Part shown: in pieces, positions 34,515 through 48,938 of the stretch
How positions within the stretch are numbered: position 1 is the first letter of the stretch
Layout: every line of letters starts with the position of its first letter
Assembly (NCBI GenBank): GCA_025399215.1
Contig: MU621119.1
Coordinates: 42,926-106,925 of the forward strand
Direction of reading: 5' to 3'
DNA length: 64,000 nucleotides
DNA from: Globomyces pollinis-pini
Taxonomy: Eukaryota; Chytridiomycota; Chytridiomycetes; Rhizophydiales; Globomycetaceae
The notes under the pieces: generated by a model
What the model saw: the letters and a program-made list of their open reading frames with translations, nothing else
Told to the model about the DNA's origin: nothing
Databases searched by the model: none
Program-made: the position numbers and the translations under genes

Positions 34515-35724
34515 TTATTCAACGCATTCATCCAGCTCTTTCATATCACTAAATGCTACCACCATGGTAAGGCCTGCCACCGTTAACGAATCACTAACAG
34601 CCATGAAAGATTCTGATAACGATGGATAAAGAACATGTCCAGATGCCAACACTAGTATATTAACACATGAACCTTACTCCAAGTCAATTGCACTATAATG
34701 ACATGTTAATTTTAATAAAAAGGCATACTGAAGAACAATCCACCAAAAATAAAGGCCTTCGCGAACATCAATGATCTTCTATCCATCATTGCTCTCTCAG
34801 GCAATTGCAATGTGCTAAAAGATCAGTGTAGAACCACTACCTCGAAAATAAAGTATCATACTTGTACATGATCATTACAAAAGTAATCACTTGAAAGAAA
34901 CATAGAATTCCAACTATTTGCAAACCTGCAAAATGGGATAAAAACATCAAGATGACATTGAGGTAAACTAATCGCGAAGTCCTATACTTATCAATATTCA
35001 AAATCAAAACCATTTCATATCGATTGTGTTTGTTGTAAAATCACCAATCAGGTGCGATAATGTCGGATAGACGACTAGCCAAGCTATATATCGGGCCGAT
35101 TCTACATAAATGTGTTTTACTCTAGTGGCTAAACGACTCGTCATTCCAAATGCCAAAATCAAATAGCATAATGACATGAAGAGATTTAATGTCATCAATA
35201 CTGTTAAAATAACTTTTTTGGAATTGATCCTGGAAAGTGAGACTGAAGGTTAATGTATGAGATATACTAGATCGTAGTGCCATAATCGTCACGATAAAGA
35301 ATGAAATGGTTGTATCTAGAGTTTGAAATTGATTCAACTTACTGAAATACAAACCAAATAAGCTATGCTTTCTAGGTACACTAGGAGCAATTAACCCAAC
35401 TGCAGTTATGGCTATCAATGCTACAATCCCAAACGCGATCTGCTTCTGACACTTTTCTAAAGTAATGGATTCAATTCCCTTGATTGATAAAAATCCATCA
35501 AAGATATTCAAATCCATTAATGGAGAATCCTCTTTTGCAAACCAATTCCAATAACCATTTTTCTTTTCTACTCTGAATTACCCACCAAAAAACTAGTTAC
35601 CCTTTTTCTTGTTTGAATATGTTCCTGGTAGTTCGTCAATGATTCGATGGCGACTAACTAAGCAACTACAATCTCCACAACGATTGGTCCTTTTCAATTG
35701 ATACTCTACACAATCACATGACAT
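34515..35724 (-). CDS. Unknown multi-pass membrane protein with N-terminal Cys cluster
   Basis: Reconstructed from six or more small exons. The N-terminal exon starts MSCDCVEYQLKRTNRCGDCSC (two Cys pairs, possible metal site), then a basic stretch, and after a 33-nt intron NGYWNWFAKEDSPLMDLNIFDG. Hydrophobic segments follow: IAFGIVALIAITAVGLIA, DTTISFFIVTIMALRSS, MTLNLFMSLCYLILAFGM, WLVVYPTLSHLIG, and a C-terminal one. It ends DMKELDECVE with TAA at 34515. About four to six membrane spans. No family recognised; an inner nuclear membrane Ima1-type protein was considered because of the Cys motif but not supported further. Exon joins in the 3' half are approximate. Confidence 0.45.
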
Positions 35725-35847
35725 ACACGATGATCGTAATATCTTTCGGTTAATTGAGATGTGATTTGAATTACATTTTCTTTATCTCTCATGAAAGCTA
35801 TTCACAATGAGTAAGCAATATTCAGATTTTATTTGATACGGTGAACA

Positions 35848-36240
35848 ATGGAAAACTTGTTTACAACTAATAAGTATCAGCCATCTATTGCTGCAACTTT
35901 GATAGTATCCAAGCTTTACACCAACTATTCAAAAATATTGATGTCTTCCAGTGAAGTGCCTGGTTTGATCAAGCAACTTTGCTTGACCCAACAAACCTGA
36001 TTGAGGTTTCTGTATCACCAAACTAGGAGTTCAATGCATAATTTTTGAGTCTCAACTTTACAACTGTGGAATTATCCAGAAAAGTTGAAATTACCAGATC
36101 AAAACACATCGATTGAATTCCAAAAGCTTCGAAATGTATAGCGCCATGAAATTTTATTGAACCAATGGCTAACATCTATGGGAATTGTCCCTGCAGTCTC
36201 TGCTCTGATGAAGCGTATGCCAAATACTGCTTTGGGTTGA
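35848..36240 (+). pseudogene. Possible gene relic or unresolved exons
   Basis: Coding-like stretches lie close together in different frames with stops that typical 25-34-nt introns do not remove cleanly: from ATG 35848, MENLFTTNKYQPSIAATLIV... for about 50 codons to a TGA; LQLWNYPEKLKLPDQNTS near 36056; LLNQWLTSMGIVPAVSALMK near 36155-36215. No family recognised. It could be a decayed gene, or a real gene whose splicing I could not solve. The following 36241-36621 contains an inverted repeat (ACAGCATT ... AATGCTGT, about 36266-36300) and no gene. Confidence 0.25.
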
Positions 36241-36621
36241 GAGAGTCATAGATATTTAAGATTGACAGCATTGTAGACAGCAGCCATTATAATGCTGTTC
36301 CGCTCTGTTGGAGAGCTGCCAAAGAGCAGTAGGGGTAGGTACATTACCAGTACAATTTATATACAGTACATAACTAATAGGAGTTAGCTTGATCTCACGT
36401 CCGTTTGTCCAGTGATAAAGCCATCATCACTCACCAGTTTAAGATTAATATTTTGTACCAATGTTGAACTAAAAATAGCACTAAATGAGTTCCAAACAAA
36501 AAGATTACTAATAACTTATCTGATCGTGAATATGATACGAATTGCTTTGTTTTTACAGTAGTGCTGTAAGGAAATACAATTATTATTCCAGGTACTTAAG
36601 AGTAATTTTGTACTTTTACAA

Positions 36622-37008
36622 TCAAGAACTTTTATTAAATTCAGTTGATGTTTTTGTATTTAAAGCAAGTGCATGTAAACCATTTTTGAGTTCTTCACCC
36701 AAAATATTGTACACTAATCGATGTCTCTGAACGAGTGATTTAGACTCAAATTCATCAGAAACGATCACCAACCTAAAATGAGTTTCCTTTGGAGCTAATC
36801 CTTTCATAGCAGCATGACCAGCATGTTTATGAGAATCATCATGAATTTCAAAAACGGATGGTTTTAAAGCTTCATTAATCTACCAATTAGAACAAATGAA
36901 CCATCAAAACCTTGGATTGAATGGTAGTATAAATTGGTCCTTTTTGTTCCATGAATTCTTTTAAAAATGTTGAAGATTGTCTTTTAAAGTGAAAAATTCT
37001 GTTCATTT
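36622..37008 (-). CDS. BOL1: BolA-like protein (mitochondrial BOLA1 type)
   Basis: Partner of monothiol glutaredoxin in Fe-S cluster handling. Exon 1 (MNRIFHFKRQSSTFLKEF) is basic and fits a mitochondrial presequence; a 31-nt intron near 36880-36910 joins to INEALKPSVFEIHDDSHKHAGH, the BOLA1 His loop, then ETHFRLVIVSDEFESKSLVQRHRLVY with the invariant cluster-ligand His, and GLHALALNTKTSTEF. About 115 residues. A BOLA1-like assignment over BOLA3 rests on the His-rich loop lacking the BOLA3 Cys. Yeast Bol1 equivalent. Confidence 0.9.
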
Positions 37009-37131
37009 AATTTTGGAAAAGAATTTTAGATTCCATTGAATTCAAAATAATTTGATTTTTTGTAAAGTTTGAATTAAACCTGTTTCGTTATTGATTTCAA
37101 GAAATTGTGGAAAGTCGTAGGTAAAAGCAAA

Positions 37132-37870
37132 ATGGAAGAGGATGAATTCATTGATAAAATAGAGGAATTACATTCCTTAAGGTATAATACCAAGTTAAAC
37201 AGATTTCAGGGAAAAAACAAACAAATTAAACCAATTAAAATCTCAATCAAATGAACTTGGCTATGAAATTGACCAACATGATCAACTGAATCAACAGATA
37301 TTACAACATCAAAAGCAACTGGAATTAGAGAAAATGGTGTTATTACAAAAGTAGGTTTCTGATATTCTCAATAACTCGTCATTGGATTGAAAGATTGAAA
37401 TTTCATTACCATCACAGATTCCCAATCACCATGATTCTTTACTGCCAAATTATTCTCACCCTTTTGAAGCGATTATTAACAAATTAGGTTAAACGAAGTA
37501 CAAATGGATTTGGATAAAATATCGGTACAGAAACTTGAATGTGAATCTGGTAGAATAGAACTAAGTGAAAAGTTGAATTCTTTACATAAAAATGAATTGG
37601 AACCATTACAAACTGATATTAATTCACTACGATTAAAGTATGGATTATCTAAATTAAAGTCTTTACAAGAAGAGAAAGAAGATGCAATGAAAAAGTAAGT
37701 ATGATATAGATTACATATTTAATTTTCCATTTTCCTGTATCAACTTTCTAGGCTGATTGTTTAGATATTTGGAAAATCGACGATCAAGGGGTGAACGTTC
37801 TACTGAGGTGACGAATGCAGAGCATGCTCAAAAACCAAAGAGAGGATCCAAAAAACAACGTAGATCTTAA
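37132..37870 (+). CDS. Coiled-coil protein, unknown function
   Basis: About 190 residues, nearly all heptad-type helix: MEEDEFIDKIEELHSLR, then after a 28-nt intron KTNKLNQLKSQSNELG..., RLNEVQMDLDKISVQKLECESG and a basic C-terminus (KPKRGSKKQRRS) ending in TAA at 37870. Three introns inferred; the second, near 37351-37425 or longer, is not firmly resolved because a coding-like stretch (IPNHHDSLLPNY) lies inside it. No domain recognised. Possibly a cytoskeletal or kinetochore-associated coiled coil, but this is a guess. Divergent from BOL1 by 123 bases. Confidence 0.5.
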
Positions 37871-37963
37871 TCTAATTACATTTTCCCAATATATTTATTT
37901 TTCTTGACTTATTCATCTAAATGTTTCTGGATAACTTCAGGTATTTATTGATACATATATAAA

Positions 37964-41656
<3,693 letters not shown>

Positions 41657-41828
41657 TTAACCTTAAATTTTCAATCAGAAAAAACAATTCGTGAAACAGG
41701 ATTTTTATTTTTAATCAAAAGAAATCTAGCGATTGGAAATACAGGATTTTGATCTGAACCAGGGAAGAGATGGAATTTCTTTCATATACGAGTGGGATGG
41801 AATTGGTTTCGGTATAATAACTATCAAT

Positions 41829-42938
41829 CTATCGATTTGAATAGTAAGTACCACTTAGACTTTGAAGTGTACATTGTCCATCTTCTTGCAATTCCAAGAA
41901 AGATTGGAGATTGGCCTTGCTTTCATCACGAAGATGTTCATCCACAAATTGGAAATGTGTTACCGTATTTTGAACCTGTAAAGCGTCAAATATACCATAC
42001 AATTGTAGTTCTTGAAATTCATACGATAAAATAGTCAAGGATTTCAATGATGTATTCTGCTTCATGAAACTTGTCAAAACAGAGTACAGATTAGGCAATT
42101 CATTGTTTTTTAATCGAATAGAAAGTGATTCCACATTTTTTGATTTCAACAGGGTGGAAAATATCTTGTAGTATTGAACCGTGGTAAAGTTTTGAATAAT
42201 AGTAACGGATTTTAATGAAGATAAAGTTGAAGAGATGGACAAGAAAGCCATAAAATCAAAATTACGATCAAATTGACATTGATTGAAAGTGATGTTTTGA
42301 ATTTTTTGATGGTTCTTTAGTGATTCAAAGATTAGATTGGAATCTTGAAAAATAGTGCCATTAAATTCAATGCTTTCAATTGTTTGATTGGTACGAAGAT
42401 ATTGATGAAATGAGTCAGTCAAGTTGTAGGAAAAATTGAAATCATTAAAGTACAACTCTTTCAAATCTTGTAATTGTTCAAAAGCTTGGAAAAATTGATG
42501 TCGAAGACTTTTTGACCTTTTCAAAAGTTTGTCATCTGTTGTTGAGTTATTTAAAGGTAGAGCTTCTGCATCATCCAAAGCCTTTCCAAATGATATTCTA
42601 GACACATGCTTACAATAATGCATAATTGTGCGAAGGGTACTAGTTGATATGAAGTTGGAATTCGAATCGGACACAAGCATGACACTCTGAATGGCAACGC
42701 TGGGTAGGTAACCAAACATGTGTGTCAAATATTTCAATTCCAGTCGTGATAGCTTGAAAGATACATCCCAAATAGCGATATTTGATTGCAAAAAGACGTT
42801 GAGATAATTAGACACGAGAAAGTCTCTTTTGGCTATTTTCTTAACACTATGAACATTATGCAATTTCCTATTCTCCAAAATGAAATTATTAAGGGAAGGA
42901 ACCAAAACAGTATTGTTTAGATTGTCATTACAATGCAT
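41829..42938 (-). CDS. Leucine-rich-repeat-like protein, intronless
   Basis: 369-codon single exon. Irregular LRR-type periodicity: LKELYFNDFNFSYNLTDSF, IESIEFNGTIFQDSNL, IQNITFNQCQFDRNF, LKSVTIIQNFTTVQY, VESLSIRLKNNELPNL, LKSLTILSYEFQELQL and VTHFQFVDEHL, each with the L-x-x-L-x-(F/I) core. No signal peptide, membrane segment or F-box seen, although an N-terminal helical region precedes the repeats. Function unknown; a scaffold or adaptor role is the general expectation. Real ATG at 42938. It follows the 67-codon ORF 42966-43169 on the same strand by 27 bases. Confidence 0.6.
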   Translation of the reverse strand: MHCNDNLNNTVLVPSLNNFILENRKLHNVHSVKKIAKRDFLVSNYLNVFLQSNIAIWDVSFKLSRLELKYLTHMFGYLPSVAIQSVMLVSDSNSNFISTSTLRTIMHYCKHVSRISFGKALDDAEALPLNNSTTDDKLLKRSKSLRHQFFQAFEQLQDLKELYFNDFNFSYNLTDSFHQYLRTNQTIESIEFNGTIFQDSNLIFESLKNHQKIQNITFNQCQFDRNFDFMAFLSISSTLSSLKSVTIIQNFTTVQYYKIFSTLLKSKNVESLSIRLKNNELPNLYSVLTSFMKQNTSLKSLTILSYEFQELQLYGIFDALQVQNTVTHFQFVDEHLRDESKANLQSFLELQEDGQCTLQSLSGTYYSNR

Positions 42939-42965
42939 TTTATCGGAACGGAATGTTGGAACCGA

Positions 42966-43169
42966 TCAGTTTAAATAGGAGTCTAAGCCACTCTGCCACA
43001 TGAAAACATGATCATGTGAAACATTGATAGGAGTCAAAGCATCGCCAAAACTGCCTGTAATATCGTGAATTGGTTGCTCAGATTTAGATACTTGCTTTGA
43101 TGTGGATCGTAACAAAAGCGTGGAATTAACTGCCTTCTTGTTTGCTGATGTCTTGTTAGTTGTCATCAT
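42966..43169 (-). CDS. Small hypothetical protein, 67 residues
   Basis: ORF from a true ATG (MMTTNKTSANKKAVNSTL) to TGA at 42966. Basic N-terminal half, then PIHDITGSFGDALTPINVSH. It does not splice into the LRR-like gene 27 bases downstream: no GT-AG intron bypasses the stop. May be an upstream ORF on the LRR mRNA or an independent small gene. No family recognised. Confidence 0.3.
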   Translation of the reverse strand: MMTTNKTSANKKAVNSTLLLRSTSKQVSKSEQPIHDITGSFGDALTPINVSHDHVFMWQSGLDSYLN

Positions 43170-43645
43170 CGACTAAAATTGTGTGTGTCATTTGGGTCTC
43201 CGCTTATTTTTCCACGGGCTTATCGCAATGCATGCCCCATTCCCTTTGTCTATAAGTTCATATGTGTAGGTTTCAATCAAGATCAAATGGATATCAATAA
43301 CCATACCTTGGTTTGATTTAAATATTTTATGGTGTTGATGAATTCTTTAACGAGACATCAATCAAATGAATTCAAATCAGTCAATATGATATGTTTCGTT
43401 GATGCTTATATTTGTCATTCAGTAGTAATCGTGGCATTTCTCTCATGGACGAAACATCTCTTGCATTACAGTTTGGTCATCTGTCATTTCTGCATTTAAT
43501 ATGGCGTGCAAACACCGAATCACAAACCATATTCAGTGTGGTACAAATTTCGATCTTCTTAATTGCAAACTGGAAAAATGCAAAATGTGGAATAATCTAA
43601 AAATAATTCCATTTCAGATTAAAATATTTTATTAGTAAGATACGA
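43170..43645. other. Intergenic spacer, no gene seen
   Basis: 476 bases upstream of the LRR-like/67-codon pair and downstream of RPAP3. A 62-codon plus-strand ORF at 43412-43600 has no family features and looks like chance. No repeats seen. Confidence 0.5.
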
Positions 43646-45196
43646 TTAAACAATTCGATAAGATTTTTTCAAACCTTTCAAATCGACCTGTGTAACACCT
43701 TGTAATTTAGTAAATATGGCAGCCAACAGAAGCTTTTCTTCTTTTCCACAAAATAGAATAACCATTCCAAATCTAGGAATCTTTGATAGCGTTTCTAACA
43801 ATTGAATGGCTTGATCATTCATTGATTGTTCCAAATAATACTCGTTAATAACATCTAATACACTTTTCAAATAGTGCAATTCAAAAGACTGCTTAAATAT
43901 TCGTAACAAATGTTCAGGTTCGAATGACTAACATGATCAATAAAATTATTCATTACCTTCAAGAATTCGAATTGCGCGTTTTTATCAGTCTTTATATACT
44001 TCCAATATCGCTCAAAATCATACAGCGTCTTGATAGTAGAACTGGTTTCTATTTTGCGGACAGGAAGTGGTTTTGGGACCATTGGGATTTCTGTAGACTT
44101 TTGAACCTTTACATTTGTCTCAATTTTTAAAGGTGTGTCAATCACTAATGTTCCTTTATCACCCACAATGCTTGATTCTGGTACAGAATCCTCTGTCATA
44201 TTCTTGGACAGATCTGTAATATCATCGTTTTGTTGAGTCTCATGTGTGGTTGATTTATGTGGTTGTTTGTTGTTAGTGGTTGCTTCAGCAGCATTTGCAA
44301 TCGCCTTGGGTTCATTTACATCAACGATCTCCAAGCGCTTTCTTCTAGGTCGTTTAGTCTGGGCTTCTTTGATCAATGGTTGAGCATCTACTTCAAGTTG
44401 GATCTACACAACATGAATGAAGGAATCCAAACCTTTTCCTTAATCTTTGATTCCAGATTTTCTAAATCAGATTTGATAGTTGAGTTTGTTGGTTCCAATA
44501 CTAGCGCATCTTCAAAGTCTATAATTTAAGTCATTCCGTTAAATACCCTAACATGAATAAATAAACAACACACCTTTTTGGCTCCAGAATAATTTTTCAA
44601 CTCTGTTCTAGCCAATCCTCTTCTCCACAGAGCTTTTATATTCTTTGGGTCAAGCGTTAAAGCTAAAGTAGCATCTACTTCTGCCAAGTCATACCTAAAA
44701 TAAGTCAAGGAAAAGTATTACTGGAACGTTTTAAGGTACGCAAATGATCGGTTGATTAAAGGAATTGGACTGGTTGGGTCTGCTTCAATACTTTTTGAAT
44801 AACAAACAATTGCCTTTCTGAACTTTTGCTTTTTAAAATACGCATTACCCTACAGTAAGATTATTTAACAACTATTACGAGCTCTTTTTGAACTAAAGAT
44901 TCTTCCATATTTATAATTGGTTTTAATTCCTCTTTTTTTGGCACAACAGATTCTGGTTGATAATCGATATTGTCCAGTTCTTTCTCTACATCAAACGCAT
45001 CCCACTTTGAGTATTCAAATGATTTAATAGGATTCTTTTTAATTTTGTTTATAGTTGATGGAGTTGAAATGGTATGTGATTTTGAGTTGCTATGGACTTG
45101 ATCCTTTGATTCCATCTTCTTGGACCAATCCATTAGATCCGCCATAGCATCTCTTTGTTCTTTAGCATTCTGTCGTATTAGGTTAGCTGCTTCCAT
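43646..45196 (-). CDS. RPAP3: RPAP3-like HSP90/R2TP co-chaperone (TPR plus RPAP3_C)
   Basis: R2TP/PAQosome subunit that links HSP90 to assembly of RNA polymerases, snoRNPs and PIKKs. N-terminus: MEAANLIRQNAKEQRDAM, with a DWSKKME and KWDAFDVEKELDN motif as in SPAG1/RPAP3. One TPR unit block follows over small exons: GNAYFKKQKFRKAIVCYSKS, INRSFAYL, YDLAEVDATLALTLDPKNIKALWRRGLARTEL. A low-complexity linker leads to the RPAP3_C-type helical domain (IKTLYDFERYWKYI, ...HLLRIFKQSFELHYLKSVL). Yeasts keep only the short Tah1; this full-length form is typical of animals and early fungi. About 420 residues. Confidence 0.8.
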
Positions 45197-45347
45197 GGTT
45201 GATTCAAATTGTAAACAATTTTTTTAACTTTTTTGTGAACAAATTTGAAAAAGATTAGAACAGTGCGTAATTCAAAGATATTCAAGCTTAAAAGTCGGCT
45301 AAAATCAAACGATCTGAAGAACACGGTTTTATACGCATTTCTTTTAT

Positions 45348-48300
45348 TCAATGTTCACATAGATTAAAGGAAAGTGATCGAATGTCTTCCCCAAACTTTT
45401 TCTCTATAAGTGATCGCTCCTTCATCAATGCTAAACGATACGCGTGTGCCTCTTTATCAGTAAATGTTCCATCAATTGATGATTGAATTTGATCCCAGAT
45501 TTCTGTTGGTAGATCAGCTGCCTCAGATATATAATGCCAACTTTGCTGCTGCGGTGCAACATGTGCAGTAGAAACAATTCTGATGTCTGGATTGACTAAA
45601 AAGAACACTAATATTTTTCGATGTCCAGGTCTACTCTTATCTTTCAATTCAAATGGTTGAACTTGGTGTTGAAATTTGTTTGGGAAGGCTATACATCGCC
45701 CTACACGTTTAGAAGAATACTTTACCAGGTTTACACTCAATAGAGCCTAGAAATTGCGTCATCTCTTCGTCAGCTTCCGATTCATCCCCTGAGACGCCAA
45801 ATATAGTCTCAACAGCACGTCGACGCTGTGGATGATCATAATCATCGAATCCATCTGGATCGCATACCGTTCGAAAAGAAAGACGAGACGTCGTGATATT
45901 TTCCTGATCATAATAGTAAATCCCAGTTGCAACGATTGATTCATTTGGAGTTCCTTCAATATGCCAGCTACCTCCTTTATAATGTGGAGTTTCTGGTGTC
46001 AAGTGAATATTGGCCATTTTCACAATAACTTGCAGATTTTTCCCCTTTAAATCAAGTGGTGTATTGCAAGTTGGTTCATAAACAGATGGAATAGAAGTAA
46101 AAAAGTCATTCTTTCTATTTGTATATGATTCATCCTCGTATTTATCGTGACTATTATAGCTCTTCTTTTCATCTTTTGTTTCGCAATCTTTCCATTCATC
46201 ATCATCTTCACTAATTTTATGTTCAATACCATTCGATAAATTTATGTTTGCTGTTGTTTCCTCATCATTATCATCGGAAACCCAACTTCCTTCATCTGAA
46301 TAATCTGACATAAAATCTTCCGAATCATAACCATCATATGGATCTTCAATGAATACTTCACTATTGGATCCCAAGACGGCTTCAAACATTGGTAAAAATC
46401 TTTCAAATATCTTTTCTAGGTTTACATACATTTGCTTATATTTGATTGGATGTAGGTTATTGATGTATGATGTAATCTTTGTTGTACCAGTTTCGCTTAT
46501 TGCAAACTCGCTTGGAAGCCATTGAAAAGAATCGGACGCATAAAAGCTATCATTTACACTTTCAAAACAAGCTGGCAATGCAATTTTTGAATTCCTAAGA
46601 AACGTTTCACTGTCTGGTAAAGAATAGGTTGTTTTCCTAAGCTCTTGTGGCAATATTTTGCTTTTGTTGTATACCAAACAAAATAATGATGGATGTATCA
46701 AGTTTCTAACCTGTTCATTTGTGAATGGATGCCAATCTTTGCTATCGTTCGTATCACTCTCCAACACGGACACTTGTTCTATAAAAGTCTTTGACAGTTC
46801 CAAGTCAATCATATTATCAGAAGTCACAGTCCTTTGCACAATGTTCTGTTCTAGCAGTCCGAATGCGCTGTTACTGAAATCTGACGTAATTGCAGACGTT
46901 AATATTTTCATAGCAAAGTCTAAAAGATCGTTTGAGCAACCACGAGATAGTGCTTCCTGTTTCCATTTAACAGCGATTTTTGAATCGAATATTTTACTTC
47001 TCCAACTTTCTTTATTCCGGATTTCTGAAAGAATCCACAACAGCTTAAGTTCCAGTAGACATCGAGGTGTTTCAGTTGGGCAAAATGGAGAATCGTATAC
47101 TTCATATGATGGACTAAAGATTGGATCGGAGGTCACAAATTTCACTTCTTCCAGCTTATACTGGTTAATCATTTCAAGAGCTACACTTTGGATATTGAAG
47201 GTTCCACTAGTCTTATTTTGACATAGAATCTTCAAGACTTTTAGAATTCGTTGTTTTGCGTTCACGGTTGGAATCAAGTCGGCCACACAAAGGACCATTT
47301 TTAGAACATCAGTCAGATTTGATAAAGAAGCGTCGCTTAAACTGGGATTGTGCCCGTAGGGTGTTTTCCTACCGTAGATTGTTTCTATTATATCTAATAA
47401 TCCTATATTGATCCATTTGGGAATGTGCTCCAATTCCACAAGTTTTATAGAATCCAGAAAAATATCAACGCAATCACAGATAAGAACATTTGGACTGGAT
47501 ATCACATATTCAATCCATTGCTGGCTATAGATTTGGTCGATTATTGACCTATCCACTTTACACAACCGATTTAAAACACGCAGAATTTTCACTTGATCTG
47601 CTTCAGTAAATAATCGCTGATTGAAGATTTGGTACACTTTCTTTTCCAGCATTATTAATTCTACTCTCGAGGTAACAATTGGATCAAATCTAGTCAACAT
47701 ATCCTCATACAATTCTAGAACTACCATAGGATTATGCTCCGATACAATCAATAATGTATCAAAAAGGGGAGAGCCTGATTTGACCGCTAGTTGGACTAGT
47801 GTAGTTCGCGTGCGAAGGTATATGATGGCCTCTTCCTGTACAGTTTCGATATTAATGGCGAGTATTTCAATTATCCAATTCAATAAGATATGATCACTGC
47901 TCTATAAAATCAGATATACAACATGTACTCTTATTGATGGATCACAGTACTTTGATGTCATAATAAATGGCTTGAATAATTTAATAGCACTTTCCCGAAT
48001 ACTTGAATGTTCCATTAAATATTTGACTTGGGCCAATACCCCATTATTAAAACATTGTTCAATATGGTCTTGTACAAATCCTTTTCTATCACCAATACTT
48101 TCCACTATAAGTTGAATGTCCCTTTCATTTTCTAGGAAAAGGAAGTAGGAGAGCTTTTCCACAAACCAATCTAACATGACCTATTAACTGTCAAAACCAC
48201 AATTCGAGTAACAAACCCTATCCTTTCTTGAATAAGTCCAATCAACTTTGTACATTGATGAGAATATAGAAATCCATTGTTCATGAATTGATTCATTCTT

Positions 48301-48760
48301 AGAGTTCTTAAAAAGTTCCCATATAATCGTTATCTCATCCAAACCAAAATTGGCACGAGAACTGAACAAACTTGAAAGGCATTTTAATAACTAATGTGAT
48401 TAAGCACATAACATTACATTTGGTAAATTTTCAACTGGAAGATTGGGCACCATATCAACTAGTAGTCTGGTGAAAATCGGACCAAAAGTATAACGAAATG
48501 AGTCCATGAACACATTCAAAGAATCCAATGCAGCATCCTACCAATTAAGAATACCTTCATACCATCACAACAACTGAATTCTCTTTTTTAAAGAAGTTGA
48601 TAAATGTTGGAATTAAATCATATTCTTCCATGGCTTTGGGTAGTGTAAATCTGTTGTTTAAGTTCGCATTCAAGTGCTCTTTGAATTGAATGAAAGCTGT
48701 CAACTGTGTATTTTCGTCGGCATCACAGAATTTGTTAATGAAGTCCTTTGGAGTTGCCAT
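45348..48760 (-). CDS. Fusion of a helical-repeat (HEAT/ARM-like) N-terminus with a DUF4246 domain
   Basis: The largest exon (to 47883) runs without a stop from an all-helical region into DUF4246 sequence. The N-terminal exons (MATPKDFINKFCDADENTQL..., 48557-48760, and three more joined by introns such as 27 nt near 47900) look like an armadillo-type solenoid of about 500 residues, loosely similar to proteasome chaperone PSMD5/Hsm3. DUF4246 then starts near 47120 (PRCLLELKLLWILSEIRNKESW), with KITSYINNLHPIKYKQMY, KGGSWHIEGTPNESIVATGIYYYD, LSFR, and after a 25-nt intron (45701-45725) GRCIAFPNKFQHQVQPFEL and PGHRKILVFFLV, a 2OG-Fe(II) oxygenase-like pattern. An acidic insert lies at 46200-46350. 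Confidence 0.75.
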
Positions 48761-48938
48761 TTATATGTGAAAGAATTTCCATAGTGTCTGAGTTGAACAC
48801 GAAAACCGCAATGCAAGAAACGTTTCACACAATTTCCAATATGCAATACCACAATGGTAGCTTTTATAGTATAATTATTTAAAGAATTCGGATGGTATAT
48901 ACGAGAATTATGTGAGCGAAATAAAATAGCATATTTAT

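Noticed and set aside
46658..47221. Plus-strand 187-codon ORF
   Set aside because: Lies wholly antisense to the conserved DUF4246 fusion gene and has no family features.
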